This document shows, piece by piece, positions 23,465 through 34,130 of a stretch of DNA of 64,000 bases. The stretch comes from Cladopsammia gracilis (lineage: Eukaryota; Cnidaria; Anthozoa; Scleractinia; Dendrophylliidae). Under the pieces are notes generated by a model. The model was given only the letters and a program-made list of their open reading frames with translations, made no database searches and was not told where the DNA came from. The stretch spans positions 62,001 to 126,000 of the forward strand of contig JAJGOT010000969.1 in NCBI GenBank assembly GCA_022457155.1, in the 5' to 3' direction. A program made the position numbers and the translations under genes. The number at the start of each line of letters is the position of its first letter. Position 1 is the first letter of the stretch.

Positions 23465-23745
23465 ATCTCGTTAATGCGCATGCGCATTAAGCGAGATTTC
23501 GGAGTCAGTCACGAAAAAAGGGACAAAAGTTGTTAACAAAATTTTGTGGACTTTTGTCCGGGGGGTTTCTTCCTTCTTCTTTAAAGAAGTTATATTAGGG
23601 CATTGAAGATATGGTTGGTTAAACCGGTTAGGATTTCAAGAAGGGCGTCACATACTGCACCTAAAATTTTTGGGGAGCACCCCCGGACCTATTGTTAATT
23701 TCCCTAGGGTATTGGGATGTCAGAACTTGTCATGAACTTGTCATA
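23461..23745 (+). repeat. Dispersed repeat, copy 2 (palindromic head)
   Basis: Same order of blocks as 11638-11925: ATCTCGTTAATGCGCATGCG, GGGACAAAAGTTGTTAACAA, GATATGGTTGGTTAAA and CCCCCGGACCTATTGTTAAT. The CTCGTTAATGCG head, in inverted form, also ends segments at ~28930, ~29770 and ~56490, hinting at one wider family. Confidence 0.8.
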
Positions 23746-26700
23746 TCTCACATTACGTTACCGCAAAGGCATTAAGTTCTTCTTAAGTTTCGATATCTCA
23801 CGTTACCTATCAGCTTCAATCATTTGTCGTAAAGCCAAAAATAGGTCAAATGCGTTTTTTGGCAAACGCAGTTTGCGAATTTCACGGTGTATTTTTACGA
23901 ATGGCGACGTTTTAAGAAAGTTAAATGGGACGGGAAAGTTTGTGTTTTAATATGAGCGATATGGCAGAGCAAAATTTGCGTTTGTTCTAGTACGCGGGTG
24001 GCGGCTTAGAATTTTAAACATGAACGCTTATCAGCATAAGTGGAAAAGCGTTATTTCCTGAATTATTCTAGAGCTCTCACGCAAGTATGAACCTACCTGC
24101 CATGATCTATCAAGAAACGAAACATAATTATTATCAATTCGCTGTTCTGACTCAAATGAGTTCAAATTTTATATTCAAGTTCCGATGAATTTCATTGCAT
24201 TCTCAAATGCTTGTTCATTTGGCTCGGATGGTTTTATGCCGGTGGATTTTCAAGATCAATTGCTTATACGCGCCACACTGTGAAAGAAATTTCCGGGAAA
24301 GTTTAAAATTTTACAAGATTTTGGTCTATTCTCTTGCCAAATAATGCCATTTCAATGTAATCGATTTTTGTTACAGTTAGCGTAAACTTCGAGTTCTACG
24401 AAGGGTTCGAGTTTAATCAATTTTTGCATAACCGGAATTCAACTGGATAAAAATGTACGACGATGAGTCGTGCACTTGTAATAAGCTGAGCGTGCAAGGC
24501 CTAGCCGTGTGGTTTTAACGCAATGAGAAGTTCGTAGACAATATAATAATTAAGGCCTTTAAAAATCACTTGAAATCATTAATTCAAATGGATGGACTCA
24601 ATACCTATTTAGTTTACTCTTAATTCAAAAGATAAATAGTATTGAAATATTTATGAAGAGGAATTTAACCGTTGCAACCCCTTAAAACTGTACTTATCTA
24701 TATCCTTGGTGCACTGTATTAAATTTTTCTTAATAGGTTTTTAGAAGACTTACCTTCTACTTGCAGCTGAAAAAGCTAGGCTTAAACGTAACAGTCGCTA
24801 GACTGTCAAAAATGCCAACGAAGGTTTTAGCGAGCTCCACGCAGCTATAAAGCGTAGCGAATACAAGCTAAAATTACAGCCTTTACTGAGACACTTACGA
24901 AACGACCAAAAACAGATCGCTGCATTCACCCCTCTCATAAAATAGAAGTCTGTATACAGGTGAACATTTCAAGTTCGTTTACCAACAGGTTGCAACTGAA
25001 CTGACTGAAAATTCTAAAAACTGACAGGAATCTTCTGCGACACCTCCTTTCAACAACCTTGACGGGCTTTTTTAATTTCGTTCCTATTACAAATTAAGTT
25101 ATCGTCTCTTTCGTAGAAAAATACGTAAACATTGGGAACATCAAACTTTAAGAGGGTATAAAGGAAAAGTAACACACATCTGAACAGCGCCACCATTTTG
25201 GACGGCAATCTATCCGTTCCGATGTTAATCGCGTAACTCTTTCCTCCTTTCCGGTTCTAGATTTCTGTTCGTGAAATGACCAGATTTTTTCCGGATATAT
25301 AATCGATACTATCCATTAGATTATTACAATGGAACTCAATTCATTCTATAGGTGTCAGAACATTCACTGAAGCGTGATGCTTGAAGTTGTTTCTCGCGGT
25401 GAATTTGCCTGTAAACAGCTGTAAACCCGGCGCAGCTTTTTCTCGACAGCTACAGTGAGCTTACTGTACCATTTTGTAAACAAGGCCAAACACGACAAAT
25501 TAATCTAGCACTGGTAAATGAGGGTGCTAATGGGGGTACCCAATTGTCAGTTTACTACTATTTTTTCGGCCAATTGTCAGTTAACAAGAGGCTACACTGG
25601 TAGCCTATACTCATGCGCTTGTATAAGAAAGTTTTATGTTTTTCTTTTTTAACTGGGTCACGCTGTCGGAAATCGGTTCATTTCAATATTTTCATTCATT
25701 GATCTTATCAAGTGATTTAGCTTGACAAGTAGGAAATTACGTATATCAGTAAGGCTTTTAAATTTGCAAAGTTAAGATAAGGTTACTTTAAAGGCCATGA
25801 GAATGACCAGAGTGAATGCGTTTTCGGGATTGGACTTAGAACAGCCGCTTTACGAAAATTATTCGACATTAGATTCTCATACAAAAACCAAAATTTTTCA
25901 CCTGTAAAGATAGCTTCCAAAACCGTAATAAGGATCGTCAGTATTAAAGATGTCTGTTTGATACAGGATCGTACACAGAGAGTATGGGAAGGAAAAAAAT
26001 CGAAACTCACTGATGCTTGTGTCCAATAAAATACGGTGTGTCCACTTACTTTGGAGTCTGCTTAATACAGGTTTTAGTGTAATCAGAAATCTTACTCATT
26101 TAATCTAACACTGAAAAGGGCTCGTTTGGTCAACCCCTGGGTCAACGCGCGTTCGCGTGCTAGGACAAAATGACGAAACAAAATACACACCATGTATCTC
26201 ACTTGTCGCACTTCCCATTAGAAAAGTAGCTCCATTTCCAACTGAGCCTTTGTAACAGCTTTCCCGTCGATCTTCTCTAATCGGAACAACTTTAAATCAA
26301 ACTCACCGAGTCCAAACTTTCCGCTTATTGTTTGATTATATGTCCATTGAATTGTGCTTTGTCATGTCCAACGGTATGCGACTTATGTGTCATTCGAATG
26401 CCGATCCTTTGTCATCATCCGATAAAAACTCAGAATAACTTTGACCACGCCACTCGACGCCATCACGGAGATCAAGGTCAACGCTCTACGACCCTGGTAC
26501 CTTTCGCATATAATATCGGTTAATATGTCACCTGGTCACGCAGCGAGGCAGGTAAAAGTCACAAAATAGCTTTGCTGTTAGGAAAAAACTATGTTGCTTT
26601 TATTAACAACAACAATCGTTAATTTAGTATAATTAATAGAATGTCACTTAACTGTTACCGTATTTTCTCGATTAAACGCCGGGCCCCGAATAAACAAATA

Positions 26701-26813
26701 TAAACGACAAACTCCAAGGCTGATCCGACTACGTAAAAAGGTAGATTTTGCGAGACACCAATGCAACAGAAACCGATAAAGCAGGGTAGCAACCGCGGAC
26801 AGCTGTTTCGCCC
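23746..26813. other. Long gene-free stretch
   Basis: I see no convincing coding exon. A block at ~23860-23960 (AAACGCAGTTTGCGAATTTC and GTTTGTGTTTTAATATGAGC) recurs at ~63493-63562, so at least part is dispersed repeat. The 75-codon minus-strand frame at 25783-26010 has no recognisable motif. A host gene with small exons cannot be excluded by eye. Confidence 0.3.
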
Positions 26814-27433
26814 TTGTATAGCCCTTGTATAGGGGCTCGTCAGCGCGTTTTCAATGAGCAGGAGCTCATTGAAAACGTATGTTTTTTGGAAGTGCAAATT
26901 TCCAGTGCCCAAGAACGTTTGTTCAAGCTCAAAAGGGAAAATGATTCGCTTACAACTGTTACCCGCGGGAGAATTTGCAGCAACTGTCACCAGACCGGTC
27001 ACAACCGGAACAATTGCCACGGAACAACCTGCGATTCTCATGTGAAATGCAGATTGAAAGATAAACATCCAGAACTGGGGAAATCGATCATTGAAGCTAA
27101 AACACTCGAACAATTTACCCTGCAGCTTGAACGATCGTGCGAGAGTTTTTATGCCGTTATGCGCCCTCGCCTAAAACGCGTAAATCCATTAAAGTACCTT
27201 TAATAGCCGGACAAGAACTTGATAAAGATCTTCTGTATCTTCATAAAGCCTTGGAAAACAAAATACCCCCAGAGGCGGAAGACTGGCGGTTACCCTACGT
27301 TATTGAAAATTGCAAAGGCATGTGCTATTCTGCCAAAGCGCCGGTTCAAAATCCTCCTGCAAATAACAACAACCATGTCAAAACCTCGACAGAAGTGTCC
27401 AGACTTTCCAGATTTCATCCGTACCAATTCTAA
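26814..27433 (+). pseudogene. CCHC zinc-knuckle protein of a repeat family, frameshifted
   Basis: Open from 26814 with no usable in-frame ATG. The frame encodes a helical segment (LEVQISSAQERLFKLKREN), then a CCHC knuckle CSNCHQTGHNRNNC, a short C..H..C segment (TTCDSHVKC), and a helical region ending in MRPRLKRVNPLKY at ~27195. It stops at 27203, but the neighbouring frame carries on with a conserved-looking LDKDLLYLHKALENKIP segment to ~27310, so a 1-bp frameshift is likely. I remember proteins of this layout as multi-copy and unnamed in cnidarians. CCHC knuckles usually bind nucleic acid. The function in this family is not known to me. Confidence 0.55.
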
Positions 27434-27575
27434 CAGTGATATAATTGCAAAGGCATGTGCTATTCTGCCAAAGCGCCGGTTCAAAATCCTCCTGCAAATA
27501 ACAACAACCATGTCAAAACCTCGACAAAAGTGTCCAGACTTTCCAGATTTCATCCGTGATTCTAACAGTGATATA
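27309..27575 (+). repeat. Fresh tandem duplication, period 135 bp
   Basis: ATTGCAAAGGCATGTGCTAT begins both units (27309 and 27444). The two differ by one substitution (AGAAGTGT/AAAAGTGT) and a 3-bp gap near the end, so the event is recent. It overlaps the 3' part of the CCHC pseudogene, and 135 is a multiple of 3, which keeps the frame open to 27602. Confidence 0.9.
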
Positions 27576-29020
27576 ATGGTTGCTCAGCTTTATTTATTGT
27601 AAACGCAACCGGTTTGAAATGTTATCAGTCGATTTACGGCAAGTGAAGCTTTAGTTTTGCGTTCTGGTTTTGTGGCCGCCATTCTAATTTTGTCGAGTTT
27701 TCAACAAAATATAAGCTTAAATTGATAGTTTATTTGTAAAGTGGAAATAGAGTTGAAATTATTGAGTTGTGTTTGTGGCCGGATCGGAGTTTATTTAGGA
27801 GAAATGTATTGATATTTTACATGCATTGAGAAATTAAAAATAAAGTTGAAATTATTGAGTTGTTTTTGTGGACTTTCTCGCGTCAGGTGAAAAAATATTT
27901 TCAAGTCGTGCGCCGATCCCTGAGCTGGCTCGAACAAAGCACCAATATGGATATCATCCAGTTATTTTGGTGGTATATGTAAGTCGTAAATAAACAATTT
28001 TACTTCATCATTTTGTATTTATCTTTCTTGCTAAAGTATCCTTGCTTTGACAAAAGCAGGAAGAAGGCTGCATTATGTAAAAGCGAATGCAAATGATGCC
28101 CGCGATGTCTGCACGGCTATTTCTGAAAACGCTTACAGTTTGCTTATCTTCACAGTTCCTAACTAAAAAATCAAATAAATAACAAACAAATGCCTGTATG
28201 GACAAAATGAGACGTCTTTTGAAAGAAAAAGTCATAAAACTGAAATAATACCGTTTCGTGACTCGGTCTTACAGTTTACAATTTGTCGGCTTTTCGTCTG
28301 CTGGTTCTTGAATCTGATTGGCTGTAACACAATAAACATTCCAGACATATTTTCGGCGTTCACGCTTTTCGTGGTCGCACTGTAAAGAATATTAAAGATT
28401 CAGTCACCATTTGTTGTGTCAATTGATATTTTGATAATTAATATTAATGTATCATCTGATCAGATATAAAGTCATTGCACGTGACGTATTATCGATGTGG
28501 GCTTTTAATTGTTTTGAAATTGCGGCAATCTATTGTATTTGATTTAGAAAGTCTTTTCCATTGTCAAATATCCCAACAGAAAATAGACAATGAATAACTG
28601 AAAATGCACTGTGTAAATTGAACCAACAACACATTTTCATCGTCAATTAGCTAGCAAGGCGGGAAAAGTCTTTCACTTGTACTTCACTAACATCAAAATT
28701 ATTTACATTCACACTCGTAATTCTTTGTTACTCATAACTTTTTTTGACTTGCACCAACAAGAATTTTCAAACCAAGTTCTCTCAATCTTCTCTATCCTGC
28801 CAAGAACCATATCCAGTTGACTACTGCGCCTCGCATTTTCTACATAATGTCTGATTCTACAACGCCATCTTTACCATATTTATTTTATATTTATTTTAGA
28901 TTCTTCTTTTTTAAACCTCATGTTTCAACGCATTAACGAGATGGCTTTAAGAGCCCTTTGATTTTTTTTCCTTTCTTCTTCGGACTGAACATTATGAAAG
29001 TGATGTACTGTATTTTTATT
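27576..29020. other. Gene-free AT-rich stretch with a shared repeat fragment
   Basis: The segment ~28390-28485 is homologous, in inverted orientation, to ~39000-39150 (shared TGACACAACAAATGGTGACT and GATATAAAG....TGCACGTGA). No coding signal is seen. Confidence 0.4.
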
Positions 29021-29312
29021 TTTTTGCGTTTGTCAAAAATCCTTACGTTTAATTAAAAAAAAAATATTGAACCATGACAGAGTGAAAACATAAGCTTACC
29101 GCAATATTGCGTTACGCGTTAGCATTTCAAAATCACGGGTTGGCTCCTAAGGAGCCTTTGATTTTTCTTTTTGCGTTTGTCAAAAATCCTTACGTTTAAT
29201 TTTAAAAAAAAATATTGAATCGCGTTAGTGTGAAAACATGAGCTTACCGCAATATTGTGTTACGCGTTAGCATTTGTTATTCACACGTTGGCTCTTAGGA
29301 GCCTTTCATTAA
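29021..29312. repeat. Direct tandem duplication, period ~147 bp
   Basis: TTTTTGCGTTTGTCAAAAAT starts both units (29021 and 29168). Each ends with TTGGCTC(C)TAAGGAGCCTTT, itself a small hairpin. Units are ~90% identical by eye. Confidence 0.85.
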
Positions 29313-30084
29313 TCAAGTAACGATCGCCTAAGAACAAGAGTTTAATAAAAACCAAACTAGTCCAGTTAGCCAATCTTACCCACTTTGTCAAAATACCTTT
29401 AAACTCGATATAACATCACGCAAACTAGGCCAAACGTACTACTTTAACAATCCACGCTATCAAAACAAAACCAATCAAAGTAATCAAACTCTCATTAACT
29501 ATTAAAAATATAGTTTGAACACTTTTCACGCACCTACTAAATTAACACTGACGAAAAGTCTCAAATAACTCCTCTCGCTTTCATGGTCATGTACTGACAT
29601 TAGCTCTTCGTACCTCTTCAGAATGTTCATTTATGCCGCTATTCGGTTTGCTAACTCAAAAAATAATAATAATAATAATAATAAAAAAAAACGCTAAACT
29701 TCCTTTGTCGTTTTTGCATGATAACTACTGGCCCCTTAATTTGTCTTTCAAATTAACCTTACCTTTTTTCGCATTAACGAGATGGCTCTTAGAGCCCTTT
29801 GATTTGTCGTATATTTCGAAAGGCAGCCTTCTAGTTTCTATGGAAATCTGTACAGCTCCATTTTCTTGAAAAAAAAAACCCGTACCATTAGCAAATATAG
29901 TCCCCTATACCGGATATAAAAGTTGATTGTGTGCTGAAATGCAGCGAGGCGCGAGCTGAGACTGGAGTTAACACGGCATGGCGAGCACCCAAGCAAACGC
30001 ATTGCGGCTCTACTTTGCCCAAGTATTTATAAACACGGTGAACTTGCTAAAAGTCTCTAAAAAGCTTTAACTGAATCAACTTAC
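29313..30084. other. Gene-free stretch with (AAT)n
   Basis: An AAT trinucleotide run lies at ~29660-29684. A GCATTAACGAGATGGCTCTT block at ~29771 matches ones at ~28931 and, inverted, ~56487. No gene is seen. Confidence 0.35.
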
Positions 30085-30289
30085 CAGGATAGTTGGGAAG
30101 CAAGGATCCATGATTTGCCCGCTCGAGTAGCACACTCAGCGGCCATTTCAAATAGTCACCACGTATCTCTTTGGGTGGACTTTCAAAGCCCTTGGAATCT
30201 CGCGGGGTTCTGGCGTATCGAAAACCGTACCATTTTGCCCCATTTTCATTTGAAAATGTAATGCTCTGAGGTGGTTCGAGAGAGATCAT
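30085..30289 (-). CDS. Possible 5' coding exon, unknown protein
   Basis: From ATG at 30289 the minus strand encodes ~68 residues of balanced composition (including KWYGFRYAR, SPPKEIRGDYLKWPLS and LLERANHGSLLPNYP) and then meets a consensus donor, CCTG|GTAAGTTG, at 30085/30084. No partner exon is evident on the minus strand in the next kilobases. It may be a real exon of a gene whose other exons I cannot see, or a captured fragment. No family is recognised. Confidence 0.35.
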
Positions 30290-31453
30290 CCAGTTTTACG
30301 GTGTAAACGCGGTCTCATGGCAGAAGCTGCAACTCGCTACATAGTTGGGTTGGGAATGCTTAGGTTCAAAAGCATGACGGAAGACTTCTGGGAGGCACTC
30401 GCAGTGTATTAGGGCTCGCCGACTATTTTAATGTTATGTTTTGATGTTTACTTGGCTATTTAAATGCTGGCTGTACAATGAAACAACAATGAAACCTTTT
30501 TCAAAGGATTGATTAGAGTCATTAGAGACACGACAACGGTCCACTGAGAGAAGCGCATTGTTATCGATTAAAAAAGAAATATATATTTTTTAATTGAAAC
30601 GATAGACAACGATGATCTTCCTTGCCCAATGAATGTATCTTTTATTTCTGCGGTTAAACGATTTACGCCAGTTTTCTAAGGTAAACAGTAACTACAAATA
30701 AAAGTGCGAAGAGGACGCATCATATATTTGCAAAGTTTATAAAAAATGTTTACTAGGACTAATAAAAACATATGGCAAACAACTTTACCAGCGAAAAATT
30801 ACATTTGTTAACAAATGTTATAAAATTTACCAATACGAATAGTAGCAGTTCGACAGTTCGCCTGCCATGTCTCCTCGCGTGATTGCCTGCTCGACTGTCT
30901 GAGAGAAAAGAGGGACTACTCGTTTTCTAAAATTTATCAAGCTATGAAAACAACGCTGATTATAGTTTCAATAATACCTAGAGCAAGAGTAAAAGTCAGT
31001 GAAAACGAAAGAACGAGCGTGTAAATGTGATAAATAGTCTAATGAACATTCCTCGTTGGCACTTTAAAATTGGAGCTGAAACTGCTGACTTAGAACAAAG
31101 CCAACGAGGCGTGATCGAAAATGATGCGGCTAAAAATCGGGTTCGCCAGAAAGTGAATCGTCCAGGAGTCTCATAAAAGCTCTCCAACTTCAATGAGAAA
31201 CACCGAACAAGCGCGGTACTTGTTTTTTTGTGTTCGATAGTCTCAGCGAGTCTCGGATTTTACCATTCGAGACCCGACTATTAAAACAGTCTCGGCGAGT
31301 CTCGGATTTTATCATTTGATATGCGACTATCAACCCAAAACGTCTGTTTTATTTGGGGAACGGACAAACTTAATTGACATAAAGCGGCGGATTATAACGC
31401 GTGTGGTCAGTTGCGGCGGATATTCTCTGCTGGAGCGAAATTAAAATATGAAG
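30290..31453. other. Gene-free stretch
   Basis: Only a local near-repeat of GTCTCGGCGAGTCTCGGATTTTA (~31235-31315) is noticeable. No coding exon is supported. Confidence 0.35.
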
Positions 31454-31482
31454 GGAATGCGGGGTAAAAAAACCCGCATTCC
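31454..31482. other. Perfect 10-bp stem-loop at the edge of the virus-like cluster
   Basis: GGAATGCGGG and CCCGCATTCC are separated by a GTAAAAAAA loop. It lies ~36 bp past the stop of the minus-strand structural gene, at the outer limit of the cluster. It could mark an element end or a 3' processing hairpin. The role is unknown. Confidence 0.5.
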
Positions 31483-31518
31483 TTAAAGGTACTTTCTTTC
31501 AGATCCCGCTGCATCTTG

Positions 31519-32185
31519 TCATGTTTCAAATTCTAAGGGCATGCTATTAAAATCAAAGAGGACTCCATTTGCATCCTTCACTGCTTTAGTTATGCTATTT
31601 ACATAATCGCCAGAAGAGGTGTCACGAAAGATATTTTGCTGTGTTGACTCATAGAAAACTTTCTCAAAGGGTTTGCCACGAATATCAAATCGAGCGAAAA
31701 CTGTAGAATGCTTCTCATTGAGTAGGTTTTGTTCTTTATCGACCAGATCACAGTGAATGTAGTGTGTGCTTGGTGAATTGATTTTTTTTAATGGTTAAAT
31801 TAGGTGGTGTTTGAGGTGCCTTGTCAAATATTAATCTTATATTTTTGGAAATACCTATCACATATTTACCCTCTGGGTTGAAAATCACCATAGCACGAAG
31901 AGCTGAATATAATTCTATATTAATCTCTACACCCTTTTCTGCGTATTTATCAATTATCGGTTTTGCCAAACTACTAGGAGTGTAAAAACCAGGCTCAATG
32001 TCAATTATAGTTGCTTTGTACTCCGAGTGAAATAGTTTTAGTGATATTTGTTCTTTTTTTTTCAAATTATGACACGAATTGTAAATCGAGCAAGAGACAA
32101 GCCGGATGAAGTTTGGCTTTGGAAGCGCGTGATCAAAGTAGATTGTGTAAGAGTTCGAAGTCACGACGATTGTTAGCACAACCAT
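31519..32185 (-). pseudogene. Virus-like structural protein (minor capsid/penton-like), frameshifted
   Basis: From ATG at 32185 about 130 codons read well, including a phrase typical of this family in anthozoan elements (GFYTPSSLAKPI), and then the frame fails in an A8 run near 31788. The adjacent frame continues to a TGA at 31519-31521 with IHCDLVDKEQNLLN, ARFDIRGKPFEKV and a hydrophobic C terminus. Total about 220 codons. I remember such proteins as repeated in cnidarian genomes next to Polinton/adintovirus-type genes. Calling it penton- or minor-capsid-like is inference from size, beta-rich composition and neighbours. It diverges from the plus-strand cluster with only ~7-40 bp between the starts. 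Confidence 0.5.
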
Positions 32186-32192
32186 TGTTTAT

Positions 32193-32885
32193 ATGATAGA
32201 TTTAAAAGAATATATTTATATAAACATGTTTGGTGGACGTCCAGGTGGATTTAATCCTAATACAAACATTGGTCTACCCATTGGAGGTCACGATTATGAC
32301 TCCCCACCCACGTATTTTACTCCTCAAAATGCCTACCAGCCTGCATATATAAAGAAAAAACAGCCCGCAGTAGATCCTGAACTGACTTGGATTAGATCGC
32401 CAGAAGCAGCAAAGCTCTCTGTTGCGGCCAAAGCCAAGGCGATCTCAGACTTCAAAAAGCGTTTCCCGCACGCTGATATGTCTTAGTTGAAAGTAGAAGT
32501 TTCTTTCGATGAGAAACGCAAAACAACAGCAGTATTGTATTTCCCTGAGAGCGCTGGTTCATGGGCGGATGTTACAGAGATTGATCGTAAGTATTGGACT
32601 CAGGCCATGAAAAAGGCTTTAGAATTGCAACAAAACGGTGGTTTTCCAATTCCTTTATCAATCAACAAAAGTCCTACAAGGCCAATCCCAGCGGTTGCAT
32701 TCTCTGAAAATGTGGCAAGCATCGGCGATATCTTGAACAAAGAGCAAAAGATATACCTGACGCCAACAGAATTCTTTACAACAAAATACAGGCAGATCTT
32801 CACTAATGCGCAAATTAAGCACACAACTGGAAAAGGGGCAAAAAGGTGTCTTTCTAAACCAAATATGAATTACTGGCCGCAGTAG
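32193..32885 (+). pseudogene. Virus-like element protein with an in-frame TAG
   Basis: One plus-strand frame runs from 32193 (ATG; an alternative ATG at 32226 begins MFGGRPGG) to TAG at 32484-32486, and the same frame continues open to 32885. The first part is Gly/Pro/Asn-rich and ends in an Ala/Lys helix (AAKLSVAAKAKAISDFKKRF). The second has W-containing segments (SWADVTEIDRKYW) and ends NYWPQ. Because no frame change is needed and the second half lacks a leading ATG, this reads as one ~230-codon gene with a nonsense mutation or, less likely, readthrough. The function is unknown. Its position suggests a virion or assembly protein of the same element as its neighbours. Confidence 0.5.
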
Positions 32886-33028
32886 CTGAACTTCGCATTG
32901 TGGTGTGCAACAACAGGTTCTGGAGTTTCCCGAGAGATACTTTTTTCCTCTATCTAAATCTTGCCCCACAGCTCCAGTCTTTTTATCTCGTCCACGTTTA
33001 TTTCACAACAAGACGCATATTGTTTGAA

Positions 33029-33481
33029 ATGGGTGGAATCCAGAGTATAAGCGATCCCACCTTTAGCCAAACGAATAACCACTACGACATTGCATCATAC
33101 AACAGGATCTGTGCTGAGTTCGGTGTTGATCCAAGCAGTGATTTCCGTTTCACACTCGGCGCGAATCATGGACTCGGCAATGTTTTTATATATATTTCCC
33201 GCGGTGGTGTGATATCCACCGGAATGAGCTATCCAGGAGCCCATACCAAATTCAGTGACGAAGGTTGAAGTGCCAGTGATGGGACCCTTGTGCAGTTCAT
33301 TCGCAATGACAATGGTGTAGACAGACAGTTTGAGCATTTTGTTACAAACTCTTCACAAGGGTTAACACAAGTCGGTTTGTATTGTATGAACCAGTCAATC
33401 AAGGCTTATTTCTCAGAACTGGCTGGCCGATTTGGTCAGGTCGACGTAAATGAAATCAGACTTAATCAAGGCATGTTTTAA
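33029..33481 (+). pseudogene. Virus-like element protein with in-frame TGA
   Basis: ATG 33029 begins MGGIQSISDPTFSQ and the frame runs to TGA 33266-33268, then continues in the same frame with FIRNDNGVDRQFEHFV and VDVNEIRLNQ to 33481. I remember very similar segments as repeated in anthozoan genomes in the same gene order. The pattern suggests a ~150-codon beta-rich structural protein broken by one nonsense change. No catalytic motif is visible. It lies 143 bp after the previous gene on the same strand. Confidence 0.5.
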
Positions 33482-33512
33482 CAAGTCCATCAAAATTTTA
33501 TAGATTCTTTAA

Positions 33513-33842
33513 GTCTACCGTGTTCTAGGCTCACCGATCAACGTCCGCAGCAGCATTCTATGTAGTGGTGGGAGAGCCAAGGAAACACAGAGTGAGTTCC
33601 TCGTTCTCATGGAAGACGCCATCAGAACACCAGACATTTCAAAGAGTGTTCAGCGCTATCAGCTAGTCATCGACGCGCTAAAGGTACGCTTGGACTTTGC
33701 AGTAGCGCCTGGAACCTGGCTCATGCCATCACGCATGGTTATCAACACAGAGAGCGTGGTGAGCTACAACAATCAGCTAAAGCTGGCAAAGCAATGGATG
33801 AAACTGGGGGTGAACAATGATATTAATCTGGGCACAAAATAG
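33513..33842 (+). pseudogene. Continuation or separate structural ORF, no start codon
   Basis: Open from 33513 to 33842 in a different frame from the preceding ORF, with protein-like content from ~33529 (SPINVRSSIL, FLVLMEDAIRTPDISKSVQRY, LDFAVAPGTW, SYNNQLKLAKQW). No upstream in-frame ATG exists before M at 33609. A possible acceptor (..GTGTTCTAG) ends at 33528. It may be the C-terminal part of the previous gene joined by a lost frame, or the body of its own gene. The helix-rich composition would fit a capsid-associated protein, but that is inference. Confidence 0.45.
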
Positions 33843-33857
33843 GCCTCACTACGCCCC

Positions 33858-34130
33858 ATGGACGGTAGACCAACACAAATCAATCCACCAAACAGTCACC
33901 CATCGAACCCTATTCACAAACAGGCAACACAGACACGGGGTCTGGGTGAAAAGCCCGCAAAGCCAGCTCCCAGCGCGCCATCCCCCACACCAGCCCAGCC
34001 GGCTTCATCCACAGAGACCCCAAAATACACTAAAATCGAGCCGCATCACGTAAACAAGGCAATCGTTGTTGTGGGCGCCCTTGCTTTGGCAGGCTTTGTT
34101 GCCTGGATGCGTCAACGCTTGCGTTTGATT
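33858..34130 (+). CDS. Pro-rich protein with C-terminal membrane segment
   Basis: ATG 33858 starts an Asn/Pro/Lys-rich region (~60 residues, repeated P-A-P-S type) that ends in one clear membrane helix (IVVVGALALAGFV) followed by WMRQR. The frame stays open to 34607, but beyond ~34130 it only mirrors the opposite-strand gene, so I place the functional end near 34130. A small single-pass protein in a compact viral-type cluster could be a membrane-anchored assembly or entry factor; this is speculation. It converges with the minus-strand gene ending at 34112. Confidence 0.45.

Noticed and set aside
31454..31482. Intrinsic (bacterial-type) terminator
   Set aside because: Stem-loop is clear, but the genome is eukaryotic and the A/T run is in the loop, not after the stem.
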